Program-made: the position numbers and the translations under genes
In this document: positions 1 through 7,122 of the stretch, piece after piece
Numbering within the stretch: position 1 is the stretch's first letter
Layout of the letters: every line of letters begins with the position of its first letter
From: Dehalococcoidia bacterium
Lineage (GTDB): Bacteria > Chloroflexota > Dehalococcoidia > Dehalococcoidales > BS750m-G39
Length of the DNA: 11,439 nucleotides
Reading direction: 5' to 3'
Assembly: GCA_030640325.1 (NCBI GenBank)
Contig: DAOWJM010000084.1
Coordinates: forward strand, 1 to 11,439
The notes under the pieces: model-generated
Told to the model about the DNA's origin: nothing
The model's database searches: none
Seen by the model: the letters and a program-made list of their open reading frames with translations, nothing else

Positions 1-2
1 GT

Positions 3-266
3 CATGATGCCGGTGTAGCTAAGAAACTGGTGCAGCGGGGGGTGCTCAAGATGGCTGGAGAAGGAGCACTGTGGATTGATAAATCGGAGGATGCTGTGGT
101 AGAGCGCACTGGCGAGGTCTATCCCGGATTAATTGTCACTGGTATGGCGGTTGCCAATGTTTATGGGCTACCCCGCATGGGTCCTACCTTTGGTGGGATG
201 CTTCTCTCAGGAAAACGAGCGGCTGAGGTTGCCATAGAGATTGTGCGAAGGTCAGCGGTTCCCTAG
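3..266 (+). CDS. thi4: Thi4-type thiazole synthase, C-terminal part (5' end outside window)
   Basis: This is the last 87 codons of a Thi4-family protein, the enzyme that makes the ADP-thiazole precursor of thiamine from NAD, glycine and a sulfur source. The reading frame is open from the window edge (His-Asp-Ala-Gly...) to TAG at 264-266. The family signature is visible: a TGEVYPGL segment followed by GMAVANVYGLPRMGPTFGGM and then LLSGKRAAE, which is the C-terminal dinucleotide-binding end of Thi4 proteins. The N-terminal Rossmann motif and the residue that separates the suicidal Cys-type from the sulfide-dependent His-type enzyme lie outside the window, so the sulfur source cannot be decided here. 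A GTG at 30 is an internal codon, not the start. The next gene begins 41 nt downstream on the same strand with no visible terminator, so co-transcription is likely. Confidence 0.88.
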   Translation, partial: HDAGVAKKLVQRGVLKMAGEGALWIDKSEDAVVERTGEVYPGLIVTGMAVANVYGLPRMGPTFGGMLLSGKRAAEVAIEIVRRSAVP

Positions 267-293
267 GCTAAAGCGCTGATTTAATAATAATGG

Positions 294-303
294 GGAAGGA
301 GGA
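294..303 (+). promoter_or_regulatory. Ribosome-binding site that sets the start of the small membrane protein at 308
   Basis: GGAAGGAGGA lies 4 nt before the ATG at 308. It falls inside the longer reading frame that opens at ATG 290, so 308 is the better start. No comparable Shine-Dalgarno sequence precedes 290. Confidence 0.6.
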
Positions 304-307
304 CCAA

Positions 308-556
308 ATGGAGGATAGCGATAAGTTCAAGTTGACTACCAGAAGGGTTATCGCCTGGGGGCTTGGTGGGGTAGCAACACTAGCCCTTGCCTTTGTTGTT
401 GTCTGGAGCCAAATATGCCCTGGGGAAAGCAATGAGATGGCTAGTACTGCTACAGGTGGATTGATTGCCATTGTAAGCGGTATTATAGGCTTCTATTTCA
501 GCAAAAAGGTAAGGGGAGGAATAAAAAGGGCGAGCAAAAATGGGTGGCGGTTTTAA
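308..556 (+). CDS. Small two-helix membrane protein of unknown function (82 aa)
   Basis: I do not recognise a named family. The 82-residue product has a short charged N-terminus (MEDSDKFKLTTRR), a hydrophobic segment at about residues 14-34, a short linker with Cys37 and Pro38, a second Gly/Ile-rich hydrophobic segment at about 48-65, and a basic C-terminal tail with several Lys and Arg. By the positive-inside rule both ends should face the cytoplasm, with a short outside loop. The start is chosen from a strong GGAGG 4 nt upstream; an in-frame ATG at 290 would add six residues. Its last 17 bases overlap the start of the M50 protease at 540, suggesting translational coupling. It could be a substrate or partner of that protease, but this is inference from position only. 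The overlap and good ribosome-binding site argue that it is a real gene. Confidence 0.6.
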   Translation: MEDSDKFKLTTRRVIAWGLGGVATLALAFVVVWSQICPGESNEMASTATGGLIAIVSGIIGFYFSKKVRGGIKRASKNGWRF

Positions 557-1661
557 TCTAGGTAAGATATTTGGCATCCAGTTCAGGCTGCATTATACCT
601 GGTTCATAATATTTGTTCTCCTAATCGTCTCGCTATCGTGGCAGCTTTTCCCCCTCTACTATCCTGGTTGGAATCGCCTGCTTTATTGGGTCGTGGGCAC
701 CATCGCCACCCTGCTATTTTTCATCTCCCTGGTTGCCCATGAGCTAGCCCACAGCCTTGTAGGCAGGGTAAATAACATCCCGGTAAAAAGCATAACCCTG
801 TTTATCTTTGGCGGTATGGCTCAGATGACTAGGGAAGCAACCAAAGCCAGTGCTGAGTTAAAAATGGCTGCCGCTGGACCTGCCTGCAGTCTGGCAATTG
901 GCGGAATGTTTGCCCTGCTCTGGATGCTAACACGAGGCGTAATTGAACCGGTAGCTGCTATGGCTTATTGGCTGGCTCAGATAAATGTTCTTCTAGCTGT
1001 GTTCAACCTGATTCCAGGTTTCCCTCTAGACGGTGGTCGTGTCTTCCGTTCTTTAATGTGGCACTTTACCGGCAACTACAAGCGCTCTACACGAATTGCC
1101 ACCCGAGTGGGGCAAGGCGTAGCCTATAGCTTTATTTTGGGCGGTATTTTGATAATGTTCCTCCTTCATGAGTGGCTAGGCGGTCTATGGCTAGCCTTTA
1201 TCGGCTGGTTCCTGCAAAATGCCGCTTCAATTAGCTATCGTCAGGTTCAATGGCGTGAAGCCCTCCACGAGTTCACCGCTTCACAGGTGATGATTTCCGA
1301 CTATATGGTAATCCCGCCAAATGTTACCGTTGACGAGCTGGTTCAGGGATATGTCTTGCCCAAGGGGCATCGCTTTTTCCTGGTAACTGATGAAGGCGGG
1401 GTTAGAGGGATTTTGACATTGCATAATATTAAATCCGTTTCCCAGTCAAACTGGGCTATGACCCAAGTAGAGAAGATAATGCTCCCCGTTGACCAGCTAA
1501 AGGTAGTCCGTCCTGAACAGGATGCCCTGAGCATAATGGAGCAGATGGACGAGAATGATATAAACCAGATGCCCGTGGTAAGTGAGGGCAGGGTTATCGG
1601 GCTGATTACCCGTGATAACCTGATAAGGTTTCTCCGCACCCGCTCTGAGCTGGGGATGTAG
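540..1661 (+). CDS. M50 (site-2-protease type) membrane metalloprotease with C-terminal CBS pair
   Basis: A 373-residue intramembrane zinc protease. The zinc site is intact: HELAH at residues 67-71 (His67, Glu68, His71) within a hydrophobic segment, and NLIPGFPLDGG at 156-166, whose Asp164 should be the third zinc ligand. About six hydrophobic segments are visible, roughly at 20-36, 48-72, 105-130, 140-158, 192-210 and 212-228. Two CBS domains follow at about 248-302 and 308-366, a layout known in bacterial and archaeal M50 proteins, where CBS pairs usually bind adenine nucleotides and may gate activity. The ATG at 540 is the only start after an in-frame stop at 522; its ribosome-binding site is weak, and the overlap with the preceding gene suggests coupling. 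The next gene starts 3 nt after its stop. A paralogue at 8211-9323 has lost the catalytic residues. The proteolytic substrate is unknown. Confidence 0.92.
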   Translation: MGGGFNLGKIFGIQFRLHYTWFIIFVLLIVSLSWQLFPLYYPGWNRLLYWVVGTIATLLFFISLVAHELAHSLVGRVNNIPVKSITLFIFGGMAQMTREATKASAELKMAAAGPACSLAIGGMFALLWMLTRGVIEPVAAMAYWLAQINVLLAVFNLIPGFPLDGGRVFRSLMWHFTGNYKRSTRIATRVGQGVAYSFILGGILIMFLLHEWLGGLWLAFIGWFLQNAASISYRQVQWREALHEFTASQVMISDYMVIPPNVTVDELVQGYVLPKGHRFFLVTDEGGVRGILTLHNIKSVSQSNWAMTQVEKIMLPVDQLKVVRPEQDALSIMEQMDENDINQMPVVSEGRVIGLITRDNLIRFLRTRSELGM

Positions 1662-1664
1662 ACG

Positions 1665-2855
1665 GTGAAATTGCATGATGTAATAGTTATAGGCGGCGGA
1701 CCGGTGGGTAGCTATGTTGCCTACAAGCTGGCTGGAATGGGGCATGGGGTAGTGGTGCTGGAGCAGCATAAGCAGCCCGGGGAACAGGTTTGCTGCACTG
1801 GGATTATAAGCCAGAAGTGTATTACTTCCTTTGCCATTGATGAAAATGTTATTTTGAGGCAGACAAACAGTGCCAAGCTTTTTTCGCCCTCGGGGAGGTT
1901 GATTAGGCTTTGGCGTGAGGAAACCCAGGCCTGCATTGTAGACCGGGCAGCCCTTGATGTGGCTATGGCTAGCAGGGCTCAAGGTAAGGGGGCAAAATAC
2001 TTATCAAATAGCCTAGTCAGGAATTTACAGGTTGGAGATGATAGGGTTAGGGTTGAGGCAGTTCGCCAAGGCGAAAGGCTAAACCTTGAGGCAAGAGCAG
2101 CAGTTATTGCCGCTGGCTTTGGCTCAACATTGGTTGAAAGGCTGGGTTTAGGTAGAGTTGGCGATTTTGTTATCGGAGCCCAGGCTGAGGTAGAAACAAT
2201 TGGAATTGATGAAATGGAGGTCTACTTTGGACGGGAGATAGCTCCTGGTTTCTTTGCCTGGCTAGTGCCAACGTTGCCCCTCAGGGCTCTGGTGGGGTTG
2301 CTGTCCCGTCATAGCCCAGAGCTTTATCTGAGAAGGTTAATGTCATCCCTACAGGCTCAGGGGAAAATAGCTTGGGATAAGGCTGAGCTACGCTATGGAG
2401 GGATTTCACTAAAGCCATTAGCCAGAACCTATGGTGAGAGGTTGCTGGTGGTAGGGGATGCAGCAGGGCAAGTGAAGCCAACCACCGGCGGTGGCATCTA
2501 CTATGGTTTGCTTTGTGCCGATATAGCAGCTGATACTTTACACCGGGCGCTGAAAGGTGATAACCTTTCAGCCAAGACTCTGGCTAACTATGAGCGCGGG
2601 TGGCGAAAGGAACTGGGGCGAGAGCTGGAGATTGGCTACTACGCCCGAAAATTTTATGAGCGTCTGAGTGACAAGCAGGTTGATAGGATATTCAACATAA
2701 TAAAATCCCATGGCATTGACCAAGCCTTACTCCAGGCAGAGGATTTGTCCTTTGACTGGCATGGCGAGGCGGTAATGAGGTTAATAGGACACCGGGTTGT
2801 ATCTAAAGCCCTGCGGGCGATGAAGGCTCCTTTCTCATTCAGGAGGCAGGGATGA
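1665..2855 (+). CDS. Geranylgeranyl-reductase family FAD-dependent oxidoreductase
   Basis: A 396-residue flavoprotein. The N-terminal Rossmann motif GGGPVG is at residues 10-15, with an acidic residue (Glu34) ending the second strand to hold the FAD ribose. PGEQVCCTG at 38-46 matches the Cys-containing PGxxxxCxG signature of geranylgeranyl reductases. GDAAGQVKPTTGGGIYYGL at 264-282 is the second FAD motif in the form typical of this family. Members reduce double bonds of polyprenyl chains in archaeal lipids, chlorophyll side chains or menaquinone; which chain is used here cannot be told, though in a bacterium a quinone or another isoprenoid is the likelier target. The start is GTG at 1665, 3 nt after the protease stop; TTG at 1671 is an alternative. 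Its stop overlaps the next gene by 4 bases (ATGA), so translation is probably coupled. Confidence 0.85.
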   Translation: MKLHDVIVIGGGPVGSYVAYKLAGMGHGVVVLEQHKQPGEQVCCTGIISQKCITSFAIDENVILRQTNSAKLFSPSGRLIRLWREETQACIVDRAALDVAMASRAQGKGAKYLSNSLVRNLQVGDDRVRVEAVRQGERLNLEARAAVIAAGFGSTLVERLGLGRVGDFVIGAQAEVETIGIDEMEVYFGREIAPGFFAWLVPTLPLRALVGLLSRHSPELYLRRLMSSLQAQGKIAWDKAELRYGGISLKPLARTYGERLLVVGDAAGQVKPTTGGGIYYGLLCADIAADTLHRALKGDNLSAKTLANYERGWRKELGRELEIGYYARKFYERLSDKQVDRIFNIIKSHGIDQALLQAEDLSFDWHGEAVMRLIGHRVVSKALRAMKAPFSFRRQG

Positions 2856-3658
2856 ATAGTAGCAGCAAGAATCCAAGCCTAGGTGAGGCAGCCAGTAGTT
2901 TTCTCGCTAGCCTACCACCCAAAGAAGGAGAAACAAGCCAGCAGGCGGTATATGGATTTGTTCGCTGGTATGGTTGGGAGCGCCTCTTCGCTGGACTTAC
3001 TGCCCAAGAGGTGGCTAACTATGCTGAGCAATTATCACTATCACATGCCAACTATTTGAACAATCTTGAGCTAATACAAGCCTTTTTGGTTTATGCCAAG
3101 AAGCAAGGCTGGAGCAAGACCAACCTGGCTGCTCACCTCAAGACCAAGAAGGCGAAAGCTAGATTACCCTCCTCAGCAAGACAGAATTTGCCACCGGCTA
3201 CCTCTTTAACTCGACAAGGGTATGCTGAACTGAAAGCTGAGCTCGCAGACCTTAAGAGCAGGCGGTCTCAGGCTATCGATGAGATGCGCAGGGCTGCAGC
3301 AGATAAGGACTTCCGTGAAAATGCACCTCTGGAGGCAGCTAGGGAAGCACGGGGGCACTTGGAGGGGCGGATTAGAGAGCTAGAAGAGGCTCTGAAATCA
3401 GCAACTATCATTGATGAAACACAAAAGGTCGCTCTTAAGGTAAGTATGGGTGATAGTATTGTCCTGCGTGACGAAGTTTCCGGCGAGGAGCTGCGCTATA
3501 CGATAGTCAGTCCCAGGGAGGTAGACCCAATCAAGGGCAAGATTTCCAGCAATTCGCCCATAGGCAAAGCCATTATCGGTCGAGCCCAGGGAGAGACAGT
3601 GGAGATAACAGCACCAGTGGGCAAGCTGCGCTATCAGCTCGTGCAGATTGAGCGTTAG
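2852..3658 (+). CDS. greA: GreA-family transcription factor with N-terminal SAM-like (tyrosine-recombinase core-binding type) domain
   Basis: A 268-residue protein, about 110 residues longer than ordinary GreA. Residues 118-268 are a full GreA: an antiparallel coiled coil (118-187), whose tip keeps the acidic pair Asp153 and Glu156 in DFREN, the residues that act in the RNA polymerase secondary channel to stimulate transcript cleavage; then a C-terminal FKBP-like domain with SSNSPIGKAIIGRAQGE at 232-248. Residues of about 8-100 are helical and resemble the SAM-like N-terminal domain of phage integrases and Xer recombinases (FVRWYGWERLFAGLTAQEV, then NNLELIQAFLVYAKKQGW). There is no recombinase catalytic domain. 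AGGAGG at 2841-2846 stands 5 nt before the ATG, which overlaps the upstream stop by 4 bases, fixing this start and arguing that the extension is translated. GreA identity is strong; the extra domain's role is unknown, possibly DNA or protein binding. Confidence 0.87.
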   Translation: MNSSSKNPSLGEAASSFLASLPPKEGETSQQAVYGFVRWYGWERLFAGLTAQEVANYAEQLSLSHANYLNNLELIQAFLVYAKKQGWSKTNLAAHLKTKKAKARLPSSARQNLPPATSLTRQGYAELKAELADLKSRRSQAIDEMRRAAADKDFRENAPLEAAREARGHLEGRIRELEEALKSATIIDETQKVALKVSMGDSIVLRDEVSGEELRYTIVSPREVDPIKGKISSNSPIGKAIIGRAQGETVEITAPVGKLRYQLVQIER

Positions 3659-3702
3659 CCGGCACATACCAACCTGGAAGGATTAGAGGAGAGATGTTTC
3701 TG

Positions 3703-3730
3703 TTTACACCTTGCGCAGTGCTGGCACAAT
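3703..3730 (+). promoter_or_regulatory. Candidate sigma70-type promoter for the CoA-transferase block
   Basis: TTTACA (3703-3708, five of six consensus bases) and CACAAT (3725-3730, four of six) are separated by 16 nt. They lie in the 96-nt gap between the greA-like gene and the first CoA-transferase. Transcription would start near 3737, leaving a short leader that carries AAAGGAGGAG. This would separate the two + strand blocks into two transcription units. It rests on sequence resemblance only. Confidence 0.4.
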
Positions 3731-3754
3731 TCTGCAAAAAGGAGGAGATGAGAG

Positions 3755-4960
3755 ATGGCAGGACCTCTAGATGGGATTAGGGTAGTGGAAATAACCATGT
3801 TTCAGCAAGGACCTGTTGCTGGAATGCTATTGGGAGATTTGGGTGCCGATGTGATTAAGGTAGAGCCTAAGACTGGAGACCCAGCAAGAGGAATGATGAA
3901 AATTATCGGGGTCATGACTGGTTTAAAGGGTCGAAACTACTACTTTGAAAATAATAATCGCAACAAGAGGAGCATTGCTCTAGATTTAAGAAAGAGAAGT
4001 GAGCTGGAGGTATTTTTTAAACTGATTGATAGGGCTGATGTTTTTTTAAATAATTTAAGCATAGGTGCCCCGCATAGGATGGGCATTAACTATGAGGTGC
4101 TATCAGCTAGAAATCCACGGCTCATCTACGCTCAGGCCTCTGGCTGGGGGCGGAAGGGGCCTAACGCTGAGGAACTTTCCTTTGACCGTACCGGTTTAGC
4201 TAGGACTGGCTTGATGATGCTATGTGGCGAGCGAGGCAACCCACCGCAACCTATTACTCCCGGATTGGGCGATGAACTTGGCGGGATGACATGTGCCTGG
4301 GCTGTATGTACAGCTCTTTACGCTAGAGAAAGGACTGGTAAAGGGCAACTAGTGGATACCTCATTAATGGGTAGTCTGATGGCGATGGAGGCTCTAGCCT
4401 TGGCTGCTCCCGCTATTCTCGGTCAGGAGTTCCCTAGGGAGATCAGGGCTGAAGCCGGTAATCCCTTGGAGAATTTCTATAGGTGTCGCGATGATAAATG
4501 GATTGTAATACATCACCTGCAGCCGGATAGGTACTGGCCCAATGTCTGTAAGGCGCTGGGCATCTCAGAGCTGGAGAACGACCCTAGGTTCAATAGTATA
4601 GAAGCTAGAGGTAAGAATGCCAAAGAACTCATAGCTATCCTGGATAAAAGGTTTGCCACCAAGACAAGGGATGAATGGATAGAAATTTTCAAGCAGGCGG
4701 GTGTAATCTATGCTCCTATTCAAACAGCCACCGAGGTGGTTAATGACCCGCAGGCTGAAGCTAATGAGTATATTACCTGGTTTGACCACCCGGTTTGGGG
4801 TAAGACGAAGATGATTGGTTTCCCATGGATGTTTCATGAAACCCCAGCCTCAGTGAGGCGCGAAGCCCCGGAGTTTGGACAGCACACTGAAGAGATATTA
4901 CTGGAGTTGGGTTATACTTGGGATGATATTGCTAAGTTGAAGGAGGAAGAAGCAATCTAA
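3755..4960 (+). CDS. Family III (CaiB/BaiF/Frc-type) CoA-transferase, copy 1
   Basis: A 401-residue CoA-transferase of family III, which moves CoA between carboxylic acids through an aspartyl-CoA thioester. The family start GPLDGIRVVEITMFQQGP (3-20) is followed by GDLGADVIKVE (27-37). The candidate catalytic aspartate is Asp173 in PGLGDELGG, the position matching Asp169 of formyl-CoA transferase. RERTGKGQLVDTSLMGS (191-207) and the C-terminal PEFGQHTEEILLELGY (372-387) are also typical. The length is normal. AAAGGAGGAG, ending 7 nt before the ATG at 3755, supports the start. A second homologue of equal length sits at 5831 with an enoyl-CoA hydratase between them, a layout recalling the CaiB-CaiD pairing of carnitine metabolism and operons for anaerobic aromatic degradation. 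Acid and CoA donor are not identifiable from sequence. Confidence 0.9.
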   Translation: MAGPLDGIRVVEITMFQQGPVAGMLLGDLGADVIKVEPKTGDPARGMMKIIGVMTGLKGRNYYFENNNRNKRSIALDLRKRSELEVFFKLIDRADVFLNNLSIGAPHRMGINYEVLSARNPRLIYAQASGWGRKGPNAEELSFDRTGLARTGLMMLCGERGNPPQPITPGLGDELGGMTCAWAVCTALYARERTGKGQLVDTSLMGSLMAMEALALAAPAILGQEFPREIRAEAGNPLENFYRCRDDKWIVIHHLQPDRYWPNVCKALGISELENDPRFNSIEARGKNAKELIAILDKRFATKTRDEWIEIFKQAGVIYAPIQTATEVVNDPQAEANEYITWFDHPVWGKTKMIGFPWMFHETPASVRREAPEFGQHTEEILLELGYTWDDIAKLKEEEAI

Positions 4961-5010
4961 AGCTGCGCTTGCAAGATGGGGGTTAACAAAGACGGAATGC
5001 TAATGACGAT

Positions 5011-5032
5011 ACAGCGGGGGTACAGCGAGGGT
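5011..5032 (+). repeat. Two-copy 11-bp tandem repeat upstream of the hydratase gene
   Basis: ACAGCGGGGGT (5011-5021) is followed at once by ACAGCGAGGGT (5022-5032), with a single difference. It ends 26 nt before the preferred start of the hydratase gene, so it lies in the leader. It could be a binding site for a regulator or a chance slippage duplication. Confidence 0.5.
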
Positions 5033-5044
5033 TAGTTGAAATGC

Positions 5045-5051
5045 GAAGGAG
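5045..5051 (+). promoter_or_regulatory. Ribosome-binding site that selects the hydratase start at 5059
   Basis: GAAGGAG lies 7 nt before the ATG at 5059. The earlier in-frame ATG at 5041 has only a weak GAGGG 9 nt upstream. Homologues of the crotonase family normally begin close to the MKFETI segment, which also favours 5059. Confidence 0.55.
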
Positions 5052-5058
5052 TAGGTCT

Positions 5059-5808
5059 ATGAAATTTGAAACAATTATTTGGGAAAAAAGAGACGATGTT
5101 GCCGTCATCACATTGAACAGACCCAGAGTGCTTAATGCACAAAATGAGCAGCTGATTCAAGAGTTCCACAGCGCGCTTAGGGCTGCTGCTACCGACACAG
5201 AAGTGAGAGTCGTTATAGTCAAGGGAGAAGGAAAAGCCTTCTGCTCGGGTTATGATATATCATCAGGGCATCTAGGAGATGCGTTGACTGCTGAGCGCAT
5301 GCAGGAAACTACCAGATTGATGCTCAGGATAGGCAAACCAACGATAGCCGCCATTCAAGGATATTGTCTTGGTGGGGGGTGTGAATGGGCTATGAATTTT
5401 GACCTTAGAATAGCTGCTAGTGACGCCAAGTTTGGATTTCCCGAAGCCAAGATAGGGGCAACAATAACCAATGCTGGAACCAAGTTGCTACCACTTTTGG
5501 TAGGCCTAGGCAGAGCTAGTGAACTTATCCTTACTAGTAGGATAATAGATGCTAACACGGCTGAGCAGTGGGGGTTGGTGAACAAGGTAGTTTCTCTGGA
5601 GAAACTGGATGCGGAAGCGATGGAGATAGCTCAGAAAATCAAGAGCAACAATACCCTTGCAGTTTACCTTAACAGATTAGGTTTGTGGCATGGAATATCC
5701 TCTACCACCGAACAGGTGCTGGATTTCGAATTAATGCAGGCAATAATAACCTCGCAAGCCCCGACGACCTTGCCACATAAGAGAAAAAAGGATAAGCGGG
5801 GCGACTAA
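5059..5808 (+). CDS. Enoyl-CoA hydratase/isomerase (crotonase) family protein
   Basis: A 249-residue crotonase-fold enzyme that should act on an acyl-CoA thioester in the cytoplasm. The oxyanion-hole segments are FCSGYDIS (61-68) and CLGGGCEW (103-110). Both glutamates that activate water in classical hydratases are present: Glu109 in GGGCE and Glu129 in FPEAKIG, matching Glu144 and Glu164 of the rat enzyme. This supports hydration rather than only isomerisation or dehalogenation. The start at 5059 is chosen for its GAAGGAG at 7 nt; ATG 5041 would add six basic residues. The gene lies between two family III CoA-transferases, with 98 nt before it and 22 nt after it, so it probably works on the CoA ester made by one of them. 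A crotonobetainyl-CoA-hydratase-like role is possible but not shown. The C-terminus ends in a Lys/Arg-rich tail. Confidence 0.88.
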   Translation: MKFETIIWEKRDDVAVITLNRPRVLNAQNEQLIQEFHSALRAAATDTEVRVVIVKGEGKAFCSGYDISSGHLGDALTAERMQETTRLMLRIGKPTIAAIQGYCLGGGCEWAMNFDLRIAASDAKFGFPEAKIGATITNAGTKLLPLLVGLGRASELILTSRIIDANTAEQWGLVNKVVSLEKLDAEAMEIAQKIKSNNTLAVYLNRLGLWHGISSTTEQVLDFELMQAIITSQAPTTLPHKRKKDKRGD

Positions 5809-5830
5809 GAAAATAGGTTGGGGGACAAAT

Positions 5831-7036
5831 ATGGCACTCTCTGGGATAAAGGTTCTGGAGTTAGGTATATGGATCGCTGCACCATCAGCTAGCGCTATCC
5901 TTGGTGACTGGGGGGCTGAAATAATAAAAATAGAGAACCCCGATGGTGGCGACCCAGTTAGAGGGATACTTCATAGCGGTGGGGTATTCCTAGGGGCCGA
6001 TTTTAACCAGCAATGGGAACTGGTTAACCGTAACAAAAAGAGTTTAGCCCTAGATATCACCAAGGATGAGGGTAAGGAGGTTATTTATAAAATAGTGCCC
6101 AGTGTGGATGTCTTCATTTCAAATCTTAGGCCAAGTACCTTAGCTAGACTAGGTTATGACTATGATACTTTATCTAATCTCAATCCACGTCTTATCTATT
6201 GCTTAATTACCGGTTATGGCGCTGTCGGTCCTGGGAAAGATTGGCCCGCTATGGATGAGACCGCCTATTGGGCAAGTTCAGGTATAATGTCAATCTTGGG
6301 TGAACCCGATAGCCCGCCCCCGATGCTACATGGTGCTATAGGAGATTTAACCACTGGAATGTTTGCTGCCGGTGGCGTAGCCTTAGCTCTTTACCATCGG
6401 GAACGAACTGGCAAAGGCCAGAGGGTCGACTTGTCCCTACTAGGCAGCGGTGCTTGGACAGTTGCCTTCGACCTACAGACGGCTCTTTATTACAACTACG
6501 ATTCGCCAAGGGAATCTAGAAAGGACAAGGTGAACCCGCTATTTAATAGCTACCAGACAAAAGACAAGAGATGGATCATGCTAGCTATGCCTCAGTCAGA
6601 TTTATATTGGCCCAGATTCTGTCAAGCCATAGGCAGAACAGATTTGGAGGCTGACCCACGATTCAATAGCCATGAACGAAGGCTAGAGAACAGCAAGTTG
6701 CTGACATCAATACTAGATGAGGTTATGGCTACCAGAACCTTAACTGAACTGACTGAGAAGTTTAGTGAGGCTGACCTAGTTTGGTCTCCAGCTCAAACCT
6801 TAACTGAGGTTGCTAATGACCCAAACATGATTAGAAACGAATATGTAGTTGAGTATCAGCATCCTTCAAGGGGTAAAGTCAGGGGAATTTCAAGCCCGGT
6901 TAAGCTCAGCGAAAAACCTGCTAGTATAAGAAGTCCCGCGCCAGAGCTTGGTCAACACACTGAAGAAATCCTATTAGAACTTGGCTACAATTGGGGCCAA
7001 ATTCAGAGGTTAAAAGATAATAACGTAATACCTTAG
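5831..7036 (+). CDS. Family III (CaiB/BaiF/Frc-type) CoA-transferase, copy 2
   Basis: A second 401-residue family III CoA-transferase. ALSGIKVLELGIWIAAPSA (2-20) and GDWGAEIIKIENPDGGDPVRG (25-45) are the N-terminal family motifs. The candidate nucleophile is Asp172 in GAIGDLTTG, and RERTGKGQRVDLSLLGSG (190-207) and PELGQHTEEILLELGY (371-386) are conserved. It clearly shares a fold with the protein at 3755 but differs along its length, so it is a diverged paralogue and not a recent duplicate. Because both keep the aspartate, neither looks like a non-catalytic subunit; they may act on different acids or form a mixed dimer. GGGGGA at 5820-5825 precedes the ATG by 5 nt. The gap to the hydratase is only 22 nt, so one transcript is likely. 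Confidence 0.9.
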   Translation: MALSGIKVLELGIWIAAPSASAILGDWGAEIIKIENPDGGDPVRGILHSGGVFLGADFNQQWELVNRNKKSLALDITKDEGKEVIYKIVPSVDVFISNLRPSTLARLGYDYDTLSNLNPRLIYCLITGYGAVGPGKDWPAMDETAYWASSGIMSILGEPDSPPPMLHGAIGDLTTGMFAAGGVALALYHRERTGKGQRVDLSLLGSGAWTVAFDLQTALYYNYDSPRESRKDKVNPLFNSYQTKDKRWIMLAMPQSDLYWPRFCQAIGRTDLEADPRFNSHERRLENSKLLTSILDEVMATRTLTELTEKFSEADLVWSPAQTLTEVANDPNMIRNEYVVEYQHPSRGKVRGISSPVKLSEKPASIRSPAPELGQHTEEILLELGYNWGQIQRLKDNNVIP

Positions 7037-7122
7037 ACCAATTCACACAGCTATCTCTATGGCTACCAAATCTTGTAATGGGGCATATTTTTCCTTAGTA
7101 ATTCGGGCATGAGGAGGAATCT

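Noticed and set aside
1497..1982. 161-codon open frame on the minus strand
   Set aside because: It crosses the protease/flavoprotein junction opposite two well-supported genes, its product has no recognisable motif, and no ribosome-binding site precedes it.
3694..3780. 28-codon + strand frame with GAGGAG upstream, overlapping the CoA-transferase start
   Set aside because: It could be a leader peptide, but it would begin upstream of the candidate promoter at 3703-3730 and has no attenuator-like hairpins behind it.
5041..5058. Earlier ATG as start of the hydratase
   Set aside because: The GAAGGAG at 5045-5051 sits inside this extension and points to ATG 5059, and family proteins start near that residue.
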